A stretch of DNA of 64,000 nt. Origin: Arachidicoccus terrestris. Its GTDB lineage: Bacteria > Bacteroidota > Bacteroidia > Chitinophagales > Chitinophagaceae. A model generated the notes under the pieces. The model was given only the letters and a program-made list of their open reading frames with translations, was not told the origin of the DNA and made no database searches. Below are positions 24,941 to 35,154 of this stretch, piece after piece. A program made the position numbers and the translations under genes. Numbering within the stretch: position 1 is the first letter of the stretch; each line of letters starts with the position of its first letter. The stretch spans positions 1,426,001 to 1,490,000 of the forward strand of contig NZ_CP083387.1 of assembly GCF_020042345.1 (NCBI RefSeq), written 5' to 3'.

Positions 24941-25936
24941 ATGTCTGTTGAAAAAATTATCGGCGATTGGAAAAAAGGCAGTTTCAAACCCATCTATTGG
25001 TTGGAGGGAGACGAGCCCTATTATATTGATCAGATCGTAAACTATGCGGAAAAGCGCCTGTTGACGGAGTCTGAGGCAGGATTCAACCTGACCATTTTTT
25101 ATGGCCGGGATGCCTCCTGGTCTGATGTAGCCAATACCTGCAAAAGGTTCCCGATGTTTGCCGAAAGGCAAGTCGTGATTCTGAAAGAGGCGCAATACAT
25201 GAAAGATATTGCCAAGCTGGAATCCTATTGCGAAAAGCCTCAGCCAGAAACCGTGCTGGTCATCAGCTATAAAGATAAAAAGCTGGACACCCGGACCAAA
25301 TTTGGCAAGGCTATCAAAAAAAATGCGGAGATCGCCTCTTTCAAAAAAATCTACGATAATAAGCTTCCCGAATGGATCGGCAACCGGGTAAAACAGCTGG
25401 GTTATCAGACGACACCCAAAGCCGTCATGCTTCTTGCAGAACATATCGGAAATGACCTGTCCCGCATAGAAAATGAGTTGAACAAACTGGCTGTTAACCT
25501 TACAGATAACAAAACGATTACGGAGGATGAAATAGAAACTTATATCGGTATCAGCAAAGACTATAATGTCTTTGAGTTGCAAAGAGCAGTTGCCGGCAAA
25601 GATCTGCCCCGGGTGATCAGCATGATCCAATATTTTGACAAAAACCCGAAGGCAGCGCCGGTACAAGTAATCTTGCCTACGCTTTACAATTTTTTTTCAA
25701 AGACCTCCATGGTCTTCTATGCGGGTAATGGCGAAGCTGCTATAGCCTCTGCATTGGGAGTACATCCTTTTTTTGCCAAAGACTACATGGCGGCAGCCAG
25801 ACTATATGGACATGCCGGAGTTGATAAAACCTTATTATTACTCCACGCTTATAATCTCAAGAGTATTGGCATTAATAACGGAGGGGCTTCTGAAAGCGAT
25901 TTACTAAAAGAATTGATGGTAAAACTGATGTCCTAA
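24941..25936 (+). CDS. holA: DNA polymerase III subunit delta
   Basis: A 331-residue clamp-loader subunit that opens the sliding clamp. Typical HolA stretches are PIYWLEGDEPYYIDQIVNYAE, PMFAERQVVILKEAQYMKD, LLAEHIGNDLSRIENELNKLA and the C-terminal DLLKELMVKLMS. Length and order match the family. It is convergent with the RecQ-type gene, with only 16 bp between the stop codons. A long antisense frame across it (24866-25666) is a shadow. Confidence 0.93.
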   Translation: MSVEKIIGDWKKGSFKPIYWLEGDEPYYIDQIVNYAEKRLLTESEAGFNLTIFYGRDASWSDVANTCKRFPMFAERQVVILKEAQYMKDIAKLESYCEKPQPETVLVISYKDKKLDTRTKFGKAIKKNAEIASFKKIYDNKLPEWIGNRVKQLGYQTTPKAVMLLAEHIGNDLSRIENELNKLAVNLTDNKTITEDEIETYIGISKDYNVFELQRAVAGKDLPRVISMIQYFDKNPKAAPVQVILPTLYNFFSKTSMVFYAGNGEAAIASALGVHPFFAKDYMAAARLYGHAGVDKTLLLLHAYNLKSIGINNGGASESDLLKELMVKLMS

Positions 25937-25952
25937 AAAACATTCACCGTGC

Positions 25953-27689
25953 TTACACATCGGCTCTCTTCTCAACCTGACAATTATCACAAATGCCACA
26001 TGGCACAGCAAGCTGCTGACCAAAATAAGCCGCCAGCATTTGGGCCCGGCATTTATCCTTTTGTTGTATATACCGGATTAACATATCGAGCCGCCATTCA
26101 AACCATTTTTTTCTTCTCTGGTATCGCTCATGATCAAACAACAGTGATCCGGCCGGAGCCCGGGCCGTTAAAAAATGGACCTGAGGTAGATTACGCGCGG
26201 GTAGATACTGTATATATCCGTCCTGATGCAGGTTATAAAGGATATGCCTGATACGTGCCTCATCCAGATATAAATCCCAGGCGATCTGGCGCTCTCTGAT
26301 CGTAACCGATTCGATAAAAATATGCGCGTAGTGACGCATCAGGAAATCCAGCACCTCGCCGGCCTCAGGAAATCCTTCACTATAGATCTCGATTTGGGAC
26401 CTGGAAGCAGTTATCTTTAATTTAGACGGCAGATATACCTGTTCCAGATAGGTGATCAGGCCCGATTGCTCCAGAGCCTTTAGAATACTATGCACCTGTA
26501 ATGGATTCCATTGAAAACGCTCCGCAAAATCCTTTGTCCGGAAACTAAAAAAACGATCCTCTCCCAACCCGACCGGCAACTGCAGGTAGTCAGCGAGGTC
26601 TTGATAAAAATGTTGTATCGTCTCAAAAGAGGGATAAAAGAGCCCGGATAATTTCTCCAACATCTGAAGATCCCCTTCTGTATATAACAACAGGGCTGTT
26701 GAAGGGTTCCCGTCTCTGCCGGCCCGGCCGGCTTGCTGGTAATAAGACTCCAGATTATCGGTTGGTCCATAATGCACTACCCACCTGACATCGGGCTTAT
26801 CAACCCCCATACCAAAGGCGCTGGTGCAAACCATAATGGGCAGTTTGTTTCCTAGCCAATCCTCTTGCCTTTGCTCGCGTTGCTCACCGGCTATGCCTGC
26901 GTGATAGAAGGTACTGGAATAACCGGCAGCATTCAGCTGAGCTGATAACGCTTCTACTGCTTTTCGGCTGCGCGCATAAATAAGAACACGCTCTTCTTTA
27001 CAGCGGGATAACAATGTGTATAGCTTCTCCAGTTTATCTGCTTCGTTAACACAAAGTTCGATCCGGTAGCTAAGCCCAGGTCTGCTAAAACCCTGAATCA
27101 GGACTTCAGCTTGTTGTAACCGGAGTTTGTCGATAATGTCCTTTTGTACAAGAGGCGTGGCGCTAGCCGTCAGTGCCAGACAAGGAACATTTCTCAGCTC
27201 TTCCCGAAGCATCCCGATATTGAGGTAAGCGGGCCTGAAATCATATCCCCATTCCGCAATACAGTGCGCCTCATCTATTACAAGCAATTGCACCTTGAGG
27301 CGGCTCATACATTGCAGGAAGCTTACTGTGTCCAGACGCTCGGGCGATACATATAAAAAGCGATATTTATCCCCTTCCAACTCGTCATAGATACGTGCGA
27401 TATCTGTGGCATTCAGGCCGCTGTGAAGGGCAATTGCAGCAATACCCCTTTGTTGCAGATGTTGCACCTGGTCTTGCATTAACGCGATCAATGGCGAAAC
27501 AACCAGACAGAGACCAGAGCGCATCATAGCCGGCACCTGAAAGCAAAGGGATTTGCCGCCTCCTGTCGGCATCAGCGCTAATACATCCTTGTTCTCCAAG
27601 ACGGCTTCAATGACGGATTGCTGAATGCCCCTGAGGCTGTCATAACCCCAATATCTGCTCAAAATATCATGAAGTTGCCGCTGTTCCAT
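25953..27689 (-). CDS. recQ: RecQ-family ATP-dependent DNA helicase (short form)
   Basis: A 578-residue 3'-5' helicase. Motifs are PTGGGKSLCFQ (Walker A), VIDEAHC, LTASAT, and QQAGRAGRDG. After a winged-helix-like region, the four-cysteine zinc site is at the extreme C-terminus (CRAQMLAAYFGQQLAVPCGICDNC) and no HRDC domain follows. This is the short Bacteroidota paralogue type, with the zinc site placed after rather than before the winged helix. The start at the second Met (27689, MEQRQLHDIL) fits the family better than 27707. Confidence 0.9.
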   Translation of the reverse strand: MEQRQLHDILSRYWGYDSLRGIQQSVIEAVLENKDVLALMPTGGGKSLCFQVPAMMRSGLCLVVSPLIALMQDQVQHLQQRGIAAIALHSGLNATDIARIYDELEGDKYRFLYVSPERLDTVSFLQCMSRLKVQLLVIDEAHCIAEWGYDFRPAYLNIGMLREELRNVPCLALTASATPLVQKDIIDKLRLQQAEVLIQGFSRPGLSYRIELCVNEADKLEKLYTLLSRCKEERVLIYARSRKAVEALSAQLNAAGYSSTFYHAGIAGEQREQRQEDWLGNKLPIMVCTSAFGMGVDKPDVRWVVHYGPTDNLESYYQQAGRAGRDGNPSTALLLYTEGDLQMLEKLSGLFYPSFETIQHFYQDLADYLQLPVGLGEDRFFSFRTKDFAERFQWNPLQVHSILKALEQSGLITYLEQVYLPSKLKITASRSQIEIYSEGFPEAGEVLDFLMRHYAHIFIESVTIRERQIAWDLYLDEARIRHILYNLHQDGYIQYLPARNLPQVHFLTARAPAGSLLFDHERYQRRKKWFEWRLDMLIRYIQQKDKCRAQMLAAYFGQQLAVPCGICDNCQVEKRADV

Positions 27690-27827
27690 TGGCAGTAAAA
27701 ATATCAACCTTTTTATAAACTTGGCAAATTAAAAAAAAATTAAGATCAGTTAGCAGAGCGTTAATCCATATCCAGTACACTTGCAGTCAATTAAATTCTA
27801 TGTAAATTGCGTTAAATCTGAACATAC

Positions 27828-28403
27828 ATGATACTGCATATCAAAAATATGGTTTGTCCACGCTGCGTCCAGGCTGTCACCGATCTGGTTAACAAGATGG
27901 GCCTAAAAGATGTGCAGGTCGATTTGGGCATCTTGACGATATCTGATGGAGATAGCCCTCTAAAAGATAGAAAAAAGCGGGAACAATTAGCTGACCAACT
28001 TCGGGTACTGGGCTTTGAACTGATTGACTCCCAGAAAGGGCGCCTGATAGAACAGATCAAAAAAGAAGTAATTACACTGGCCAGAAAATCCGATGGCGAG
28101 AAACCCAGCCAAAACCTTTCCCAAATTATAGCCAATGCCTTACATTATGATTATAACCACCTGAGCGCGCTTTTTTCCGCTTCAGAAGGGCAGACAATCG
28201 AAAAATACTATATCGCTCAAAAGATAGAATTTGTAAAAGAATTATTGGTCTATGACGAACTTAGTTTAAGTCAGATCGCTTTTAACCTCGGATATAGCAG
28301 CACGGCCCACCTCAGCGCGCAATTCAAAAAAGTAACCGGTCTAACCCCTTCCCATTTCAAAAGCGTAAAAGATCAAAAAAGGAAGTTTCTTACAGATATT
28401 TAA
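27828..28403 (+). CDS. AraC-type regulator with N-terminal HMA-like metal domain
   Basis: A 191-residue protein. The first 65 residues look like a heavy-metal-associated ferredoxin-like fold with a metal-type motif MVCPRCVQAV (Cys10, Cys13), and residues about 95-185 are an AraC helix-turn-helix pair (LSLSQIAFNLGYSSTAHLSAQFKKVTGLTPSHF). It lies 125 bp upstream of the copper ATPase gene and likely activates it on binding Cu(I). The metal and target are inferred from context. No recognisable operator was identified. Confidence 0.82.
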   Translation: MILHIKNMVCPRCVQAVTDLVNKMGLKDVQVDLGILTISDGDSPLKDRKKREQLADQLRVLGFELIDSQKGRLIEQIKKEVITLARKSDGEKPSQNLSQIIANALHYDYNHLSALFSASEGQTIEKYYIAQKIEFVKELLVYDELSLSQIAFNLGYSSTAHLSAQFKKVTGLTPSHFKSVKDQKRKFLTDI

Positions 28404-28528
28404 AATATTGCACAAAAAGTCTATCGCCGTAAGTAGCTGCTCCTGAAAATCTATAACTTTTACAGATAAAGCTGTAATAGCTGGCCTTGAAATTCGTCGG
28501 AACTTTGTCTTCATAACACAATAAAACT

Positions 28529-30775
28529 ATGAAGACCGTTCAACCCATAAGCGAAAAATTACAACATAGATCCTTTCCGGTACTGGGGCTTTCATGCGCC
28601 TCATGCGCCGCTAGTGTACAATCGATGCTTTCCAGTCAGGCAGGCGTTTCTGCCGTAGCCGTCAATTACGCCAATGCCACAGCAACCGTTGACTATGATC
28701 CGGCTGCTATCCGGGAAGAGGACATGCAATCAGTGATACGTAGCATTGGATATGATCTGGTGATTGAAAAGGAACAGGCCGCTGAAGTGGTCGAAAAATC
28801 AGAGCAGAACAGGTACAAGAAGTTAAAAATACACACCCTGTGGGCGGCAATACTGAGCATGCCACTTATGGTCATTTCTATGTGGGGCATGGATATCCCT
28901 TACGCCGGACTCCTTATGTGGATACTGGCGACGCCTGTCGTATTTGTTTTTGGTGGCCGGTTCTTTACAAGTGCCTACCGACAATTAATTCATGGAAAGG
29001 CAGGCATGGACACCTTAGTGGCATTGTCTACCGGCGTCGCTTATCTATACTCCCTGACAGTATTTATCTTTCCTGATTTCTGGGCATCTAAAGGACTGCC
29101 CGGTCATCTGTATTTTGAGTCTGCGGCTGTGGTGATTACCTTTATCCTGCTAGGTAAGCTATTGGAAATGCAAGCCAAGAGCCGCACTTCCGCAGACATC
29201 AAAAAGCTAATGGGTACACAGCCTACGACCGCTACGGTCATCAGAGACGGCAGAGCCGAACAAGTGTCTGTCAACGCCATTAAAATTGGTGACCACCTAC
29301 TGGTAAAGCCTGGTGAAGCCATCGCGGTTGACGGCAATGTCCTTTCCGGAATGCCCCTAATCAATGAAAGCATGATTACGGGAGAACCGGTTGCTGTACA
29401 AAAAGAAAAAGACGCAATCGTCTATGCGGGTACACTCAACGAGCATACGTCTTTTGAAATGACTGCTACGCAAGTAGGCAGCGACACGGTATTGGCCTCT
29501 ATCATCGAAATGGTAAAAAATGCGCAGGGTAGTAAAGCGCCTATTCAGAAACTCGTGGATAAGATCGCTGCACGTTTTGTTCTGGGTGTTTTAATCATCG
29601 CTGCCATTACCTTTTTATCCTGGTGGTGGCTGGGAGGTGCGGCAGAGATTTCCAGAGGTGTGGTGGCTGTTGTCACAGTGCTTGTTATTGCCTGTCCATG
29701 TGCACTGGGACTGGCAACACCTGCAGCCATCATGGTAGGCATTGGTAGAGGCGCCGCGATGGGCATACTTATCAAGGATGCTGCACATCTTCAGACCTTA
29801 GCTGGCGTAACAGACATTGTATTAGACAAAACCGGCACGCTTACTACCGGCAAGCCTGTTGTACAGGAAGCCGTCTGGCTGGAATATAATGACCAACTGG
29901 CAAATATATTACTGGCCATAGAACGCAGTTCACAGCACCCACTCGCAGATGCCGTCGCCGACTATGCTGCATCATTGCTTCCACATAAGGACACCGTAAA
30001 CGGCCTGACGCACGCTACTTTTTTGCCTGGCTTAGGCCTGGAAGCGGCCGTTAATGATATCAATTATTATGTAGGAAATGCCCGGCTTTTGGAAGACAAA
30101 GGCATCGTCTTAAATGACCAAAGCCTGGATCACTTTCTACAGAGGCACCCCAACGACACCATTATCTACTTTGCAGATGGCGGCCATAAAAAACTGTTGG
30201 CCGGACTGGCGTTGGCAGACACCCTGAAACCGGAGGCGAAAACAACACTTGACAGGCTTCGGGATCAAGGGATAACCATACATATGCTCACAGGCGATAA
30301 TTCAGCAACAGCCAGTCATATAGCTGCGCAAACGGGTATCACTTTTTTTGAAGCAAATCTGCTGCCGGCTGACAAGCTGACCTATATTGAACAACTGCAG
30401 CGAGCCGGTAAAGTTGTGGCCATGATCGGCGACGGCATCAATGATAGCGCAGCGCTCGCACAGGCAGATATCAGTATGGCAATGTCAAAAGGAAGTGCGG
30501 TAGCGATGGATGTCGCGGGCATGACACTGGTAGGCGACAGGCTGGATAAAATTGCTGACGGCATACAACTTTCCAGATTAACCAACAAAACAATAAAAGA
30601 AAACCTTTTCTGGGCCTTCTTTTATAACTTAATAGGGATTCCTGTCGCTGCCGGTATCCTTTATCCGTTCACAGGTTATATGCTAAACCCTATGATCGCG
30701 GGTGCAGCTATGGCGATGAGCAGTATTTGCGTGTTAGCCGCCAGTCTGCGGCTCCGGTATAGAAAGCTTCAGTAA
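28529..30775 (+). CDS. copA: Copper-exporting P-type ATPase
   Basis: A 748-residue P1B-type ATPase. There is one N-terminal HMA domain with GLSCASCAASVQS (Cys23, Cys26), the membrane CPC motif IACPCALGLATPAA, the phosphorylation site DKTGTLTTGKP, TGDNSATA, and the hinge MIGDGINDSAALAQADIS. The YN and MSS signatures in the last two helices (FFYNLIGIP and AMSSICVLAASLRLR) place it in the Cu(I) subgroup. It exports copper from the cytoplasm and is the core of this metal locus. Confidence 0.94.
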   Translation: MKTVQPISEKLQHRSFPVLGLSCASCAASVQSMLSSQAGVSAVAVNYANATATVDYDPAAIREEDMQSVIRSIGYDLVIEKEQAAEVVEKSEQNRYKKLKIHTLWAAILSMPLMVISMWGMDIPYAGLLMWILATPVVFVFGGRFFTSAYRQLIHGKAGMDTLVALSTGVAYLYSLTVFIFPDFWASKGLPGHLYFESAAVVITFILLGKLLEMQAKSRTSADIKKLMGTQPTTATVIRDGRAEQVSVNAIKIGDHLLVKPGEAIAVDGNVLSGMPLINESMITGEPVAVQKEKDAIVYAGTLNEHTSFEMTATQVGSDTVLASIIEMVKNAQGSKAPIQKLVDKIAARFVLGVLIIAAITFLSWWWLGGAAEISRGVVAVVTVLVIACPCALGLATPAAIMVGIGRGAAMGILIKDAAHLQTLAGVTDIVLDKTGTLTTGKPVVQEAVWLEYNDQLANILLAIERSSQHPLADAVADYAASLLPHKDTVNGLTHATFLPGLGLEAAVNDINYYVGNARLLEDKGIVLNDQSLDHFLQRHPNDTIIYFADGGHKKLLAGLALADTLKPEAKTTLDRLRDQGITIHMLTGDNSATASHIAAQTGITFFEANLLPADKLTYIEQLQRAGKVVAMIGDGINDSAALAQADISMAMSKGSAVAMDVAGMTLVGDRLDKIADGIQLSRLTNKTIKENLFWAFFYNLIGIPVAAGILYPFTGYMLNPMIAGAAMAMSSICVLAASLRLRYRKLQ

Positions 30776-30804
30776 TTTATTTTTTTCATATTTAAATCTA
30801 ATCA

Positions 30805-31026
30805 ATGATGGCAACTTATCAATTTAAAACGAATATCCAATGTGAGGGGTGCATTGCTAAAGTCACTCCCTTCCTAAATCAGATCAAAGACCTGGAAAAC
30901 TGGCAAGTAGATATCAAAAATCCAGAAAAAATCCTGACCATACAGGGGCCTGCAGAAGCAAATATTAACGTATTGGTAACTGAAAAGGTCAAAGAGGCAG
31001 GCTATCAGATAGAACCTGTCGTCTGA
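30805..31026 (+). CDS. Small heavy-metal-associated (CopZ-like) protein
   Basis: A 73-residue single HMA domain with the metal motif NIQCEGCIAKV (Cys13, Cys16). It follows copA by 29 bp and precedes a strong terminator, so it is almost certainly co-transcribed. It could act as a copper chaperone for the ATPase. Met2 may be the true start. Confidence 0.88.
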   Translation: MMATYQFKTNIQCEGCIAKVTPFLNQIKDLENWQVDIKNPEKILTIQGPAEANINVLVTEKVKEAGYQIEPVV

Positions 31027-31057
31027 TGCCCCTGACGCCTGTCTATTATAATTTAGC

Positions 31058-31102
31058 GCGGCTTTGCGGTAATCTTAATGAAACCGCAAAGCCGCTTTTT
31101 TT
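31058..31102 (+). terminator. Intrinsic terminator of the copA operon
   Basis: GCGGCTTTGCGGT (31058-31070) pairs perfectly with ACCGCAAAGCCGC (31083-31095), followed by seven T's. Confidence 0.92.
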
Positions 31103-31149
31103 GAAACCTTATTACAAAGATAAATATTCAGACTACTAAACGAGTTTGG

Positions 31150-31157
31150 TAAATTTG
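31150..31157 (+). promoter_or_regulatory. Promoter -7 box of the cation diffusion facilitator gene
   Basis: TAAATTTG (exact consensus) ends 18 nt before the ATG at 31176. This supports the downstream ATG over the TTG at 31146. Confidence 0.6.
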
Positions 31158-31175
31158 TATAAAGAATATCAACAT

Positions 31176-32123
31176 ATGGCCCACGATCATTCAACGCATA
31201 GCCATGCACATCACCATCATACACTTACTGCTCAGAAGATCAATACAGCATTTCTGATTGGTATCGGCCTGAATACCGTATTTTTGATTGTTGAGTTCAT
31301 TGTAGGCTTTATGCAGAACTCCTTATCCCTCATTAGTGATGCGGGTCATAATGCCACTGATGTATTCAGTCTGCTAGTATCCCTGTTTGCCTTTAAAATG
31401 ATGCAGGCAAAGGCATCTAAACAGTATACATATGGTTATAAAAAGGGAACTATACTGGCGTCCTTACTCAATGCGGTATTGTTACTTGTAACGGTGTTTT
31501 TTATCTTTTACGAAGCAATTGGCAGAATCGGCCAACCTGTAGCCGTGCATGGAACTGTTATTTCTATCGTTGCGCTGATCGGTGTATTTATTAACGGGTT
31601 CTCTGCCTACCTGTTTTTTAAAGATCAAAAAAAAGATATCAATATCAAAGGTGCTTATCTACATATGGTGAGCGATGCCATTGTTTCCCTGGGTGTTGTT
31701 ATTGGTGGTCTGTTAATGAATTATACGGGGTGGTACTGGCTGGATACGGGCATCAGTATAATCATAGGCATTGTTATTTTGAAGGCCACATGGGGCCTTT
31801 TTACGAAAAGTGTACGTTTGGCACTCGATGGCATGCCCGAAGATATTGATGTGGAAGAAGTCAAGAAAATAATATTAACATATCCTGGAATTGTGGGCGT
31901 ACATCATATTCATATCTGGCCGCTTAGCAGTAACGAGAATGCCTTAACCGCACATCTGGTATTAGCCGGGACAGATATCACCCGTTACGAGACTATTAAA
32001 CAGTCGCTTCGCCACGATCTGTTACATGCTAATATCCACCATATTACTTTCGAAATAGAAAGTACCGCCTGCAGCGAAATAACCTGTGCAGATAAGGGTC
32101 AGCAAAGCGACGGGTGTTCATAA
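31176..32123 (+). CDS. Cation diffusion facilitator (CzcD/ZitB-type)
   Basis: A 315-residue metal/proton antiporter with a His-rich N-terminus (residues 3-15, HDHSTHSHAHHHH), six membrane helices and a cytoplasmic C-terminal domain (VEEVKKIILTYPGIVGVHHIHIW). The first metal site is SDAGHNATD in helix 2 and the second is HMVSDAIVS in helix 5. The histidine-rich head suggests zinc or cobalt. The start is the ATG at 31176, not the upstream TTG. It is transcribed separately from copA, but the two make a metal-resistance pair. Confidence 0.92.
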   Translation: MAHDHSTHSHAHHHHTLTAQKINTAFLIGIGLNTVFLIVEFIVGFMQNSLSLISDAGHNATDVFSLLVSLFAFKMMQAKASKQYTYGYKKGTILASLLNAVLLLVTVFFIFYEAIGRIGQPVAVHGTVISIVALIGVFINGFSAYLFFKDQKKDINIKGAYLHMVSDAIVSLGVVIGGLLMNYTGWYWLDTGISIIIGIVILKATWGLFTKSVRLALDGMPEDIDVEEVKKIILTYPGIVGVHHIHIWPLSSNENALTAHLVLAGTDITRYETIKQSLRHDLLHANIHHITFEIESTACSEITCADKGQQSDGCS

Positions 32124-32162
32124 TGACAAAATAACTACCCGAAACAACCGTATTTGATTGGG

Positions 32163-32219
32163 TAACAGAACATCCGCCATGCGTAAACCAATAGGTATAG
32201 CATGACGGATGTTCTGTTA
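32163..32219. terminator. Long hairpin between convergent genes
   Basis: A 20-bp stem with one mismatch: TAACAGAACATCCGCCATGC (32163-32182) against 32200-32219. The 17-nt loop is unpaired. It sits between the convergent diffusion-facilitator and rhamnosidase genes and probably terminates both. Confidence 0.75.
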
Positions 32220-32257
32220 TCCAATCTTGGAAAATATTCTCGGTCCTATATACTTTT

Positions 32258-35047
32258 CTAAATTTTCTTCTTGGGTACCTGATACTGACTTGTAAATGTA
32301 TAACTTCCTGAGCCTAATTGTATCTTAAGAAATTCACCATCTTTGCCTTCCACTAAAAGGCTATCCATGTCGTTTAACGGCTTGCCATTCACCCTTACGG
32401 ACGAAGGGTCATTGGTAGGAATGAAAACAGTCGAATGCGTATTCACCGGGATGTGAACAGTCATAGTCAGCCTATTGCCCGACATCTTCCATTCATTACT
32501 CAATATGCCAAAATAGGTATTCAGGCTGGCCTTTGCATCGGTAAAGTCGCCGCCAATATGTGGCTGAATTCTGCTATGCTTGTAAGCGACACCATCCTCG
32601 TAGGTATCCAGTCCAACCATTTTTCGATACATCCAATCTCCTATTGCACCATACGCATAATGATTAAAGGAGTTCATTCCGGGATTTTCAAAGGTACTGT
32701 CAGGCTTTATACCATCCCACCTTTCCCAAATAGTGGTCGCTCCCATCTTTACAGGATATAACCAAGACGGATAGGTCTTCTGGAGCAATAGCTGATAAGC
32801 AACATTACTATAGCCAAATCTGGTCAGCACCGAACAGATGTAAGGCGTTCCTAAAAATCCGGTAGTAATATGATTGTCATAACTTCGGATGTTTGCTACC
32901 AGTCTTTCCGCTGCCTGACTTCGGAGGCCTTCCGGTAACATATCAAAATTAAGTGCGAGCACATAAGCCGTTTGCGTACTGGACACAAGCCTGCCGGAAG
33001 GAGTTACATACTCGCGCATAAAGGCTTTTTTAATATCTTCCAGTAAGTGAGTATACATCGCCACATCATTCGCTTTCCCCAGAAGTTTTGCCGTATTGAT
33101 CAGTAACTGGGTGGAGTGAGCATAGAAGCATTGAGCTATCAGATACTTATCAGTCACCGCCGCGCGGCCATCATTATCATCTGCCGGGTGATAGAAAAGC
33201 CAGTCTCCAAAATGAAAACCGGTATTCCACAGATTTTCTTTACTGACGCTTTTAATATAGTCCACCCAGGCTTTCATACTCGGATATTGCGTTTCCAATA
33301 TTTGACGATCCCCATACGCCAGGTACATATTCCAGGGTATAATGGTAGCGACATCTGCCCAGCCGGCCGAACCACTGGAATTAGCACCTAAGACGTTAGG
33401 AACGACATGATCTACCCGCCCGTCTTTTTGCTGATCGGCAGCTACGTCTTTCATCCACTTATCGAAAAAGCTGTTGACATTGCGGATAAAGGACGCCGTT
33501 CTGGAGAAGACCTGTGCATCACCTGTCCAGCCAAGTCTTTCATCGCGTTGCGGACAATCAGTAGGCACATCCAGAAAGTTTCCCCTCAGGCCCCATTCTA
33601 TATTATGCTGCAGCTGATTGATCAGGCTGTCAGAGCTACTAAAATGGCCCGTCACAGGCATAGCTGAATAAAGTGTTACCGCTGTAAAGTCCTCAGGATT
33701 CAATGGCCCATCTATTCCTTCCACACGGATATAGCGGAACCCATGCCAGGTAAAATGCGGTTCAAATGTCTCGGCACCGGTTCCGCTTAAAATATACTGA
33801 TCTTCGGCTTTTGCTTTGCGCAGATTGGTCGTGTAAAAATTACCGTCTTTATCCAGCACTTCCGCATGAAAAACCTTCACCGTATCTCCCGCCTGGCCAT
33901 GTAACCTGGCTACGACCCAACCTACCAGGTTCTGCCCGAAGTCCAGTACTTTTTCTCCCTTGGGTGTGGTGATTACTTTAATGGGTTTAAAAGTTTTATG
34001 CTTTTCAACGAGCTCATTCTGCGTTGTTATAAGATTCTTATATCCATACTGACCTATCCTAACCGGCGACCAGTCAGCATCATTATACCCTGGCTCCGTC
34101 CAGCCTTTCTTTGCCTGTCTAGCATCAATGGTCTCGCCGTTATAAATTTCTGCATAGCGAACTTTGCCTGTTGTTGACGTCCAGGAGTCATCGGAGATAA
34201 CCGTTGCTTTGCTGCCGTCACTGTATGTTATTTCCAGCTGAAATAAAAGGCCGAGGGTTTTCCCATAAATATTATAATTATTTCCCCAGGCAATCGTTCC
34301 CCTGTACCAGCCATTTCCCAGCATCACTCCAATAGCATTACTTCCCTTTTTGACCAGATCCGTCACATCATACTGTTGATACTGCAACCTTTTATTGTAG
34401 CTTGTCCAACCCGGTGTAAGAAAGCCCTTCCCCACTCGCCTGCCATTGATAAATGCTTCATACAGTCCATGTGCAGTGATTAAAGCTGTTGCCCGCAGAA
34501 TCTTTTTATCCAGACTAAAGTCCTTTCGCAGCAACGGGCTGGGTCTTAAAACCGTGTCCTCCTGGTATCCCGGTTCGATCCATTTGGCTTTCCATTCATT
34601 GCTTGAAAACAGCCCGGTGGTAAAATAAGCGGGCGCACTCCACTTAGAGCTATGACCCTGGTTGTCCCAGACACGGACCTGCCAATAATACTGCTGGCTG
34701 GCTTGCAATTTGTCCCCTCCATATGGTACATGTAAAGAACTGGGTGAACTTATCTTACCTGATCCCCAGACAAGGTTTTTCCCCTTTTGCAGATCTTGTG
34801 AAGTACCAGCCACCCGAATTTCGTAAGCCGTCTGTTCTACATTCCCGCCGTCTGAAACAGATGCCCATGTAAATCTGGGTTGTGGCACATCAATCCCCAT
34901 CGGGTTTGTCTTATTTTCTACCCAGAGTTGACTTATTTGGATCTGCGCCTCAAGACGTAACCCAAAAAATAAGAATATGGCACAAAACCAGAGTGCCTTA
35001 GGCGTAAAAACACTAATTGAGCGATCGATAAACTTTGTTTGTTTCAT
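32258..35047 (-). CDS. Alpha-L-rhamnosidase (GH78)
   Basis: A 929-residue exported glycosidase that removes alpha-L-rhamnose from plant or microbial glycans. Residues 1-33 include a signal peptide (ALWFCAIFLFFGLRLEAQ). The N-terminal beta domains follow, then the (alpha/alpha)6 catalytic domain with DVPTDCPQRDERLGWTGDAQ, which contains the general-acid region, and GATTIWERWDG nearer the C-terminus. The protein ends in a beta domain. It lies 107 bp after SusD on the same strand, so it is the enzyme of this utilisation locus. Confidence 0.94.
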   Translation of the reverse strand: MKQTKFIDRSISVFTPKALWFCAIFLFFGLRLEAQIQISQLWVENKTNPMGIDVPQPRFTWASVSDGGNVEQTAYEIRVAGTSQDLQKGKNLVWGSGKISSPSSLHVPYGGDKLQASQQYYWQVRVWDNQGHSSKWSAPAYFTTGLFSSNEWKAKWIEPGYQEDTVLRPSPLLRKDFSLDKKILRATALITAHGLYEAFINGRRVGKGFLTPGWTSYNKRLQYQQYDVTDLVKKGSNAIGVMLGNGWYRGTIAWGNNYNIYGKTLGLLFQLEITYSDGSKATVISDDSWTSTTGKVRYAEIYNGETIDARQAKKGWTEPGYNDADWSPVRIGQYGYKNLITTQNELVEKHKTFKPIKVITTPKGEKVLDFGQNLVGWVVARLHGQAGDTVKVFHAEVLDKDGNFYTTNLRKAKAEDQYILSGTGAETFEPHFTWHGFRYIRVEGIDGPLNPEDFTAVTLYSAMPVTGHFSSSDSLINQLQHNIEWGLRGNFLDVPTDCPQRDERLGWTGDAQVFSRTASFIRNVNSFFDKWMKDVAADQQKDGRVDHVVPNVLGANSSGSAGWADVATIIPWNMYLAYGDRQILETQYPSMKAWVDYIKSVSKENLWNTGFHFGDWLFYHPADDNDGRAAVTDKYLIAQCFYAHSTQLLINTAKLLGKANDVAMYTHLLEDIKKAFMREYVTPSGRLVSSTQTAYVLALNFDMLPEGLRSQAAERLVANIRSYDNHITTGFLGTPYICSVLTRFGYSNVAYQLLLQKTYPSWLYPVKMGATTIWERWDGIKPDSTFENPGMNSFNHYAYGAIGDWMYRKMVGLDTYEDGVAYKHSRIQPHIGGDFTDAKASLNTYFGILSNEWKMSGNRLTMTVHIPVNTHSTVFIPTNDPSSVRVNGKPLNDMDSLLVEGKDGEFLKIQLGSGSYTFTSQYQVPKKKI

Positions 35048-35154
35048 AATGATGTCAGTTTAATTTATGCTGATTTGAAGTTAGGTAAAATATTTTATAC
35101 GCATCAGAAACGGGCGCCACCACTCCGGCCTGACAGGCATACCGGGTAAAAATG

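Noticed and set aside
24866-25666. 266-residue reading frame antisense to holA
   Set aside because: It lies opposite a full, well-recognised HolA and has no family motif; its length reflects holA codon use.
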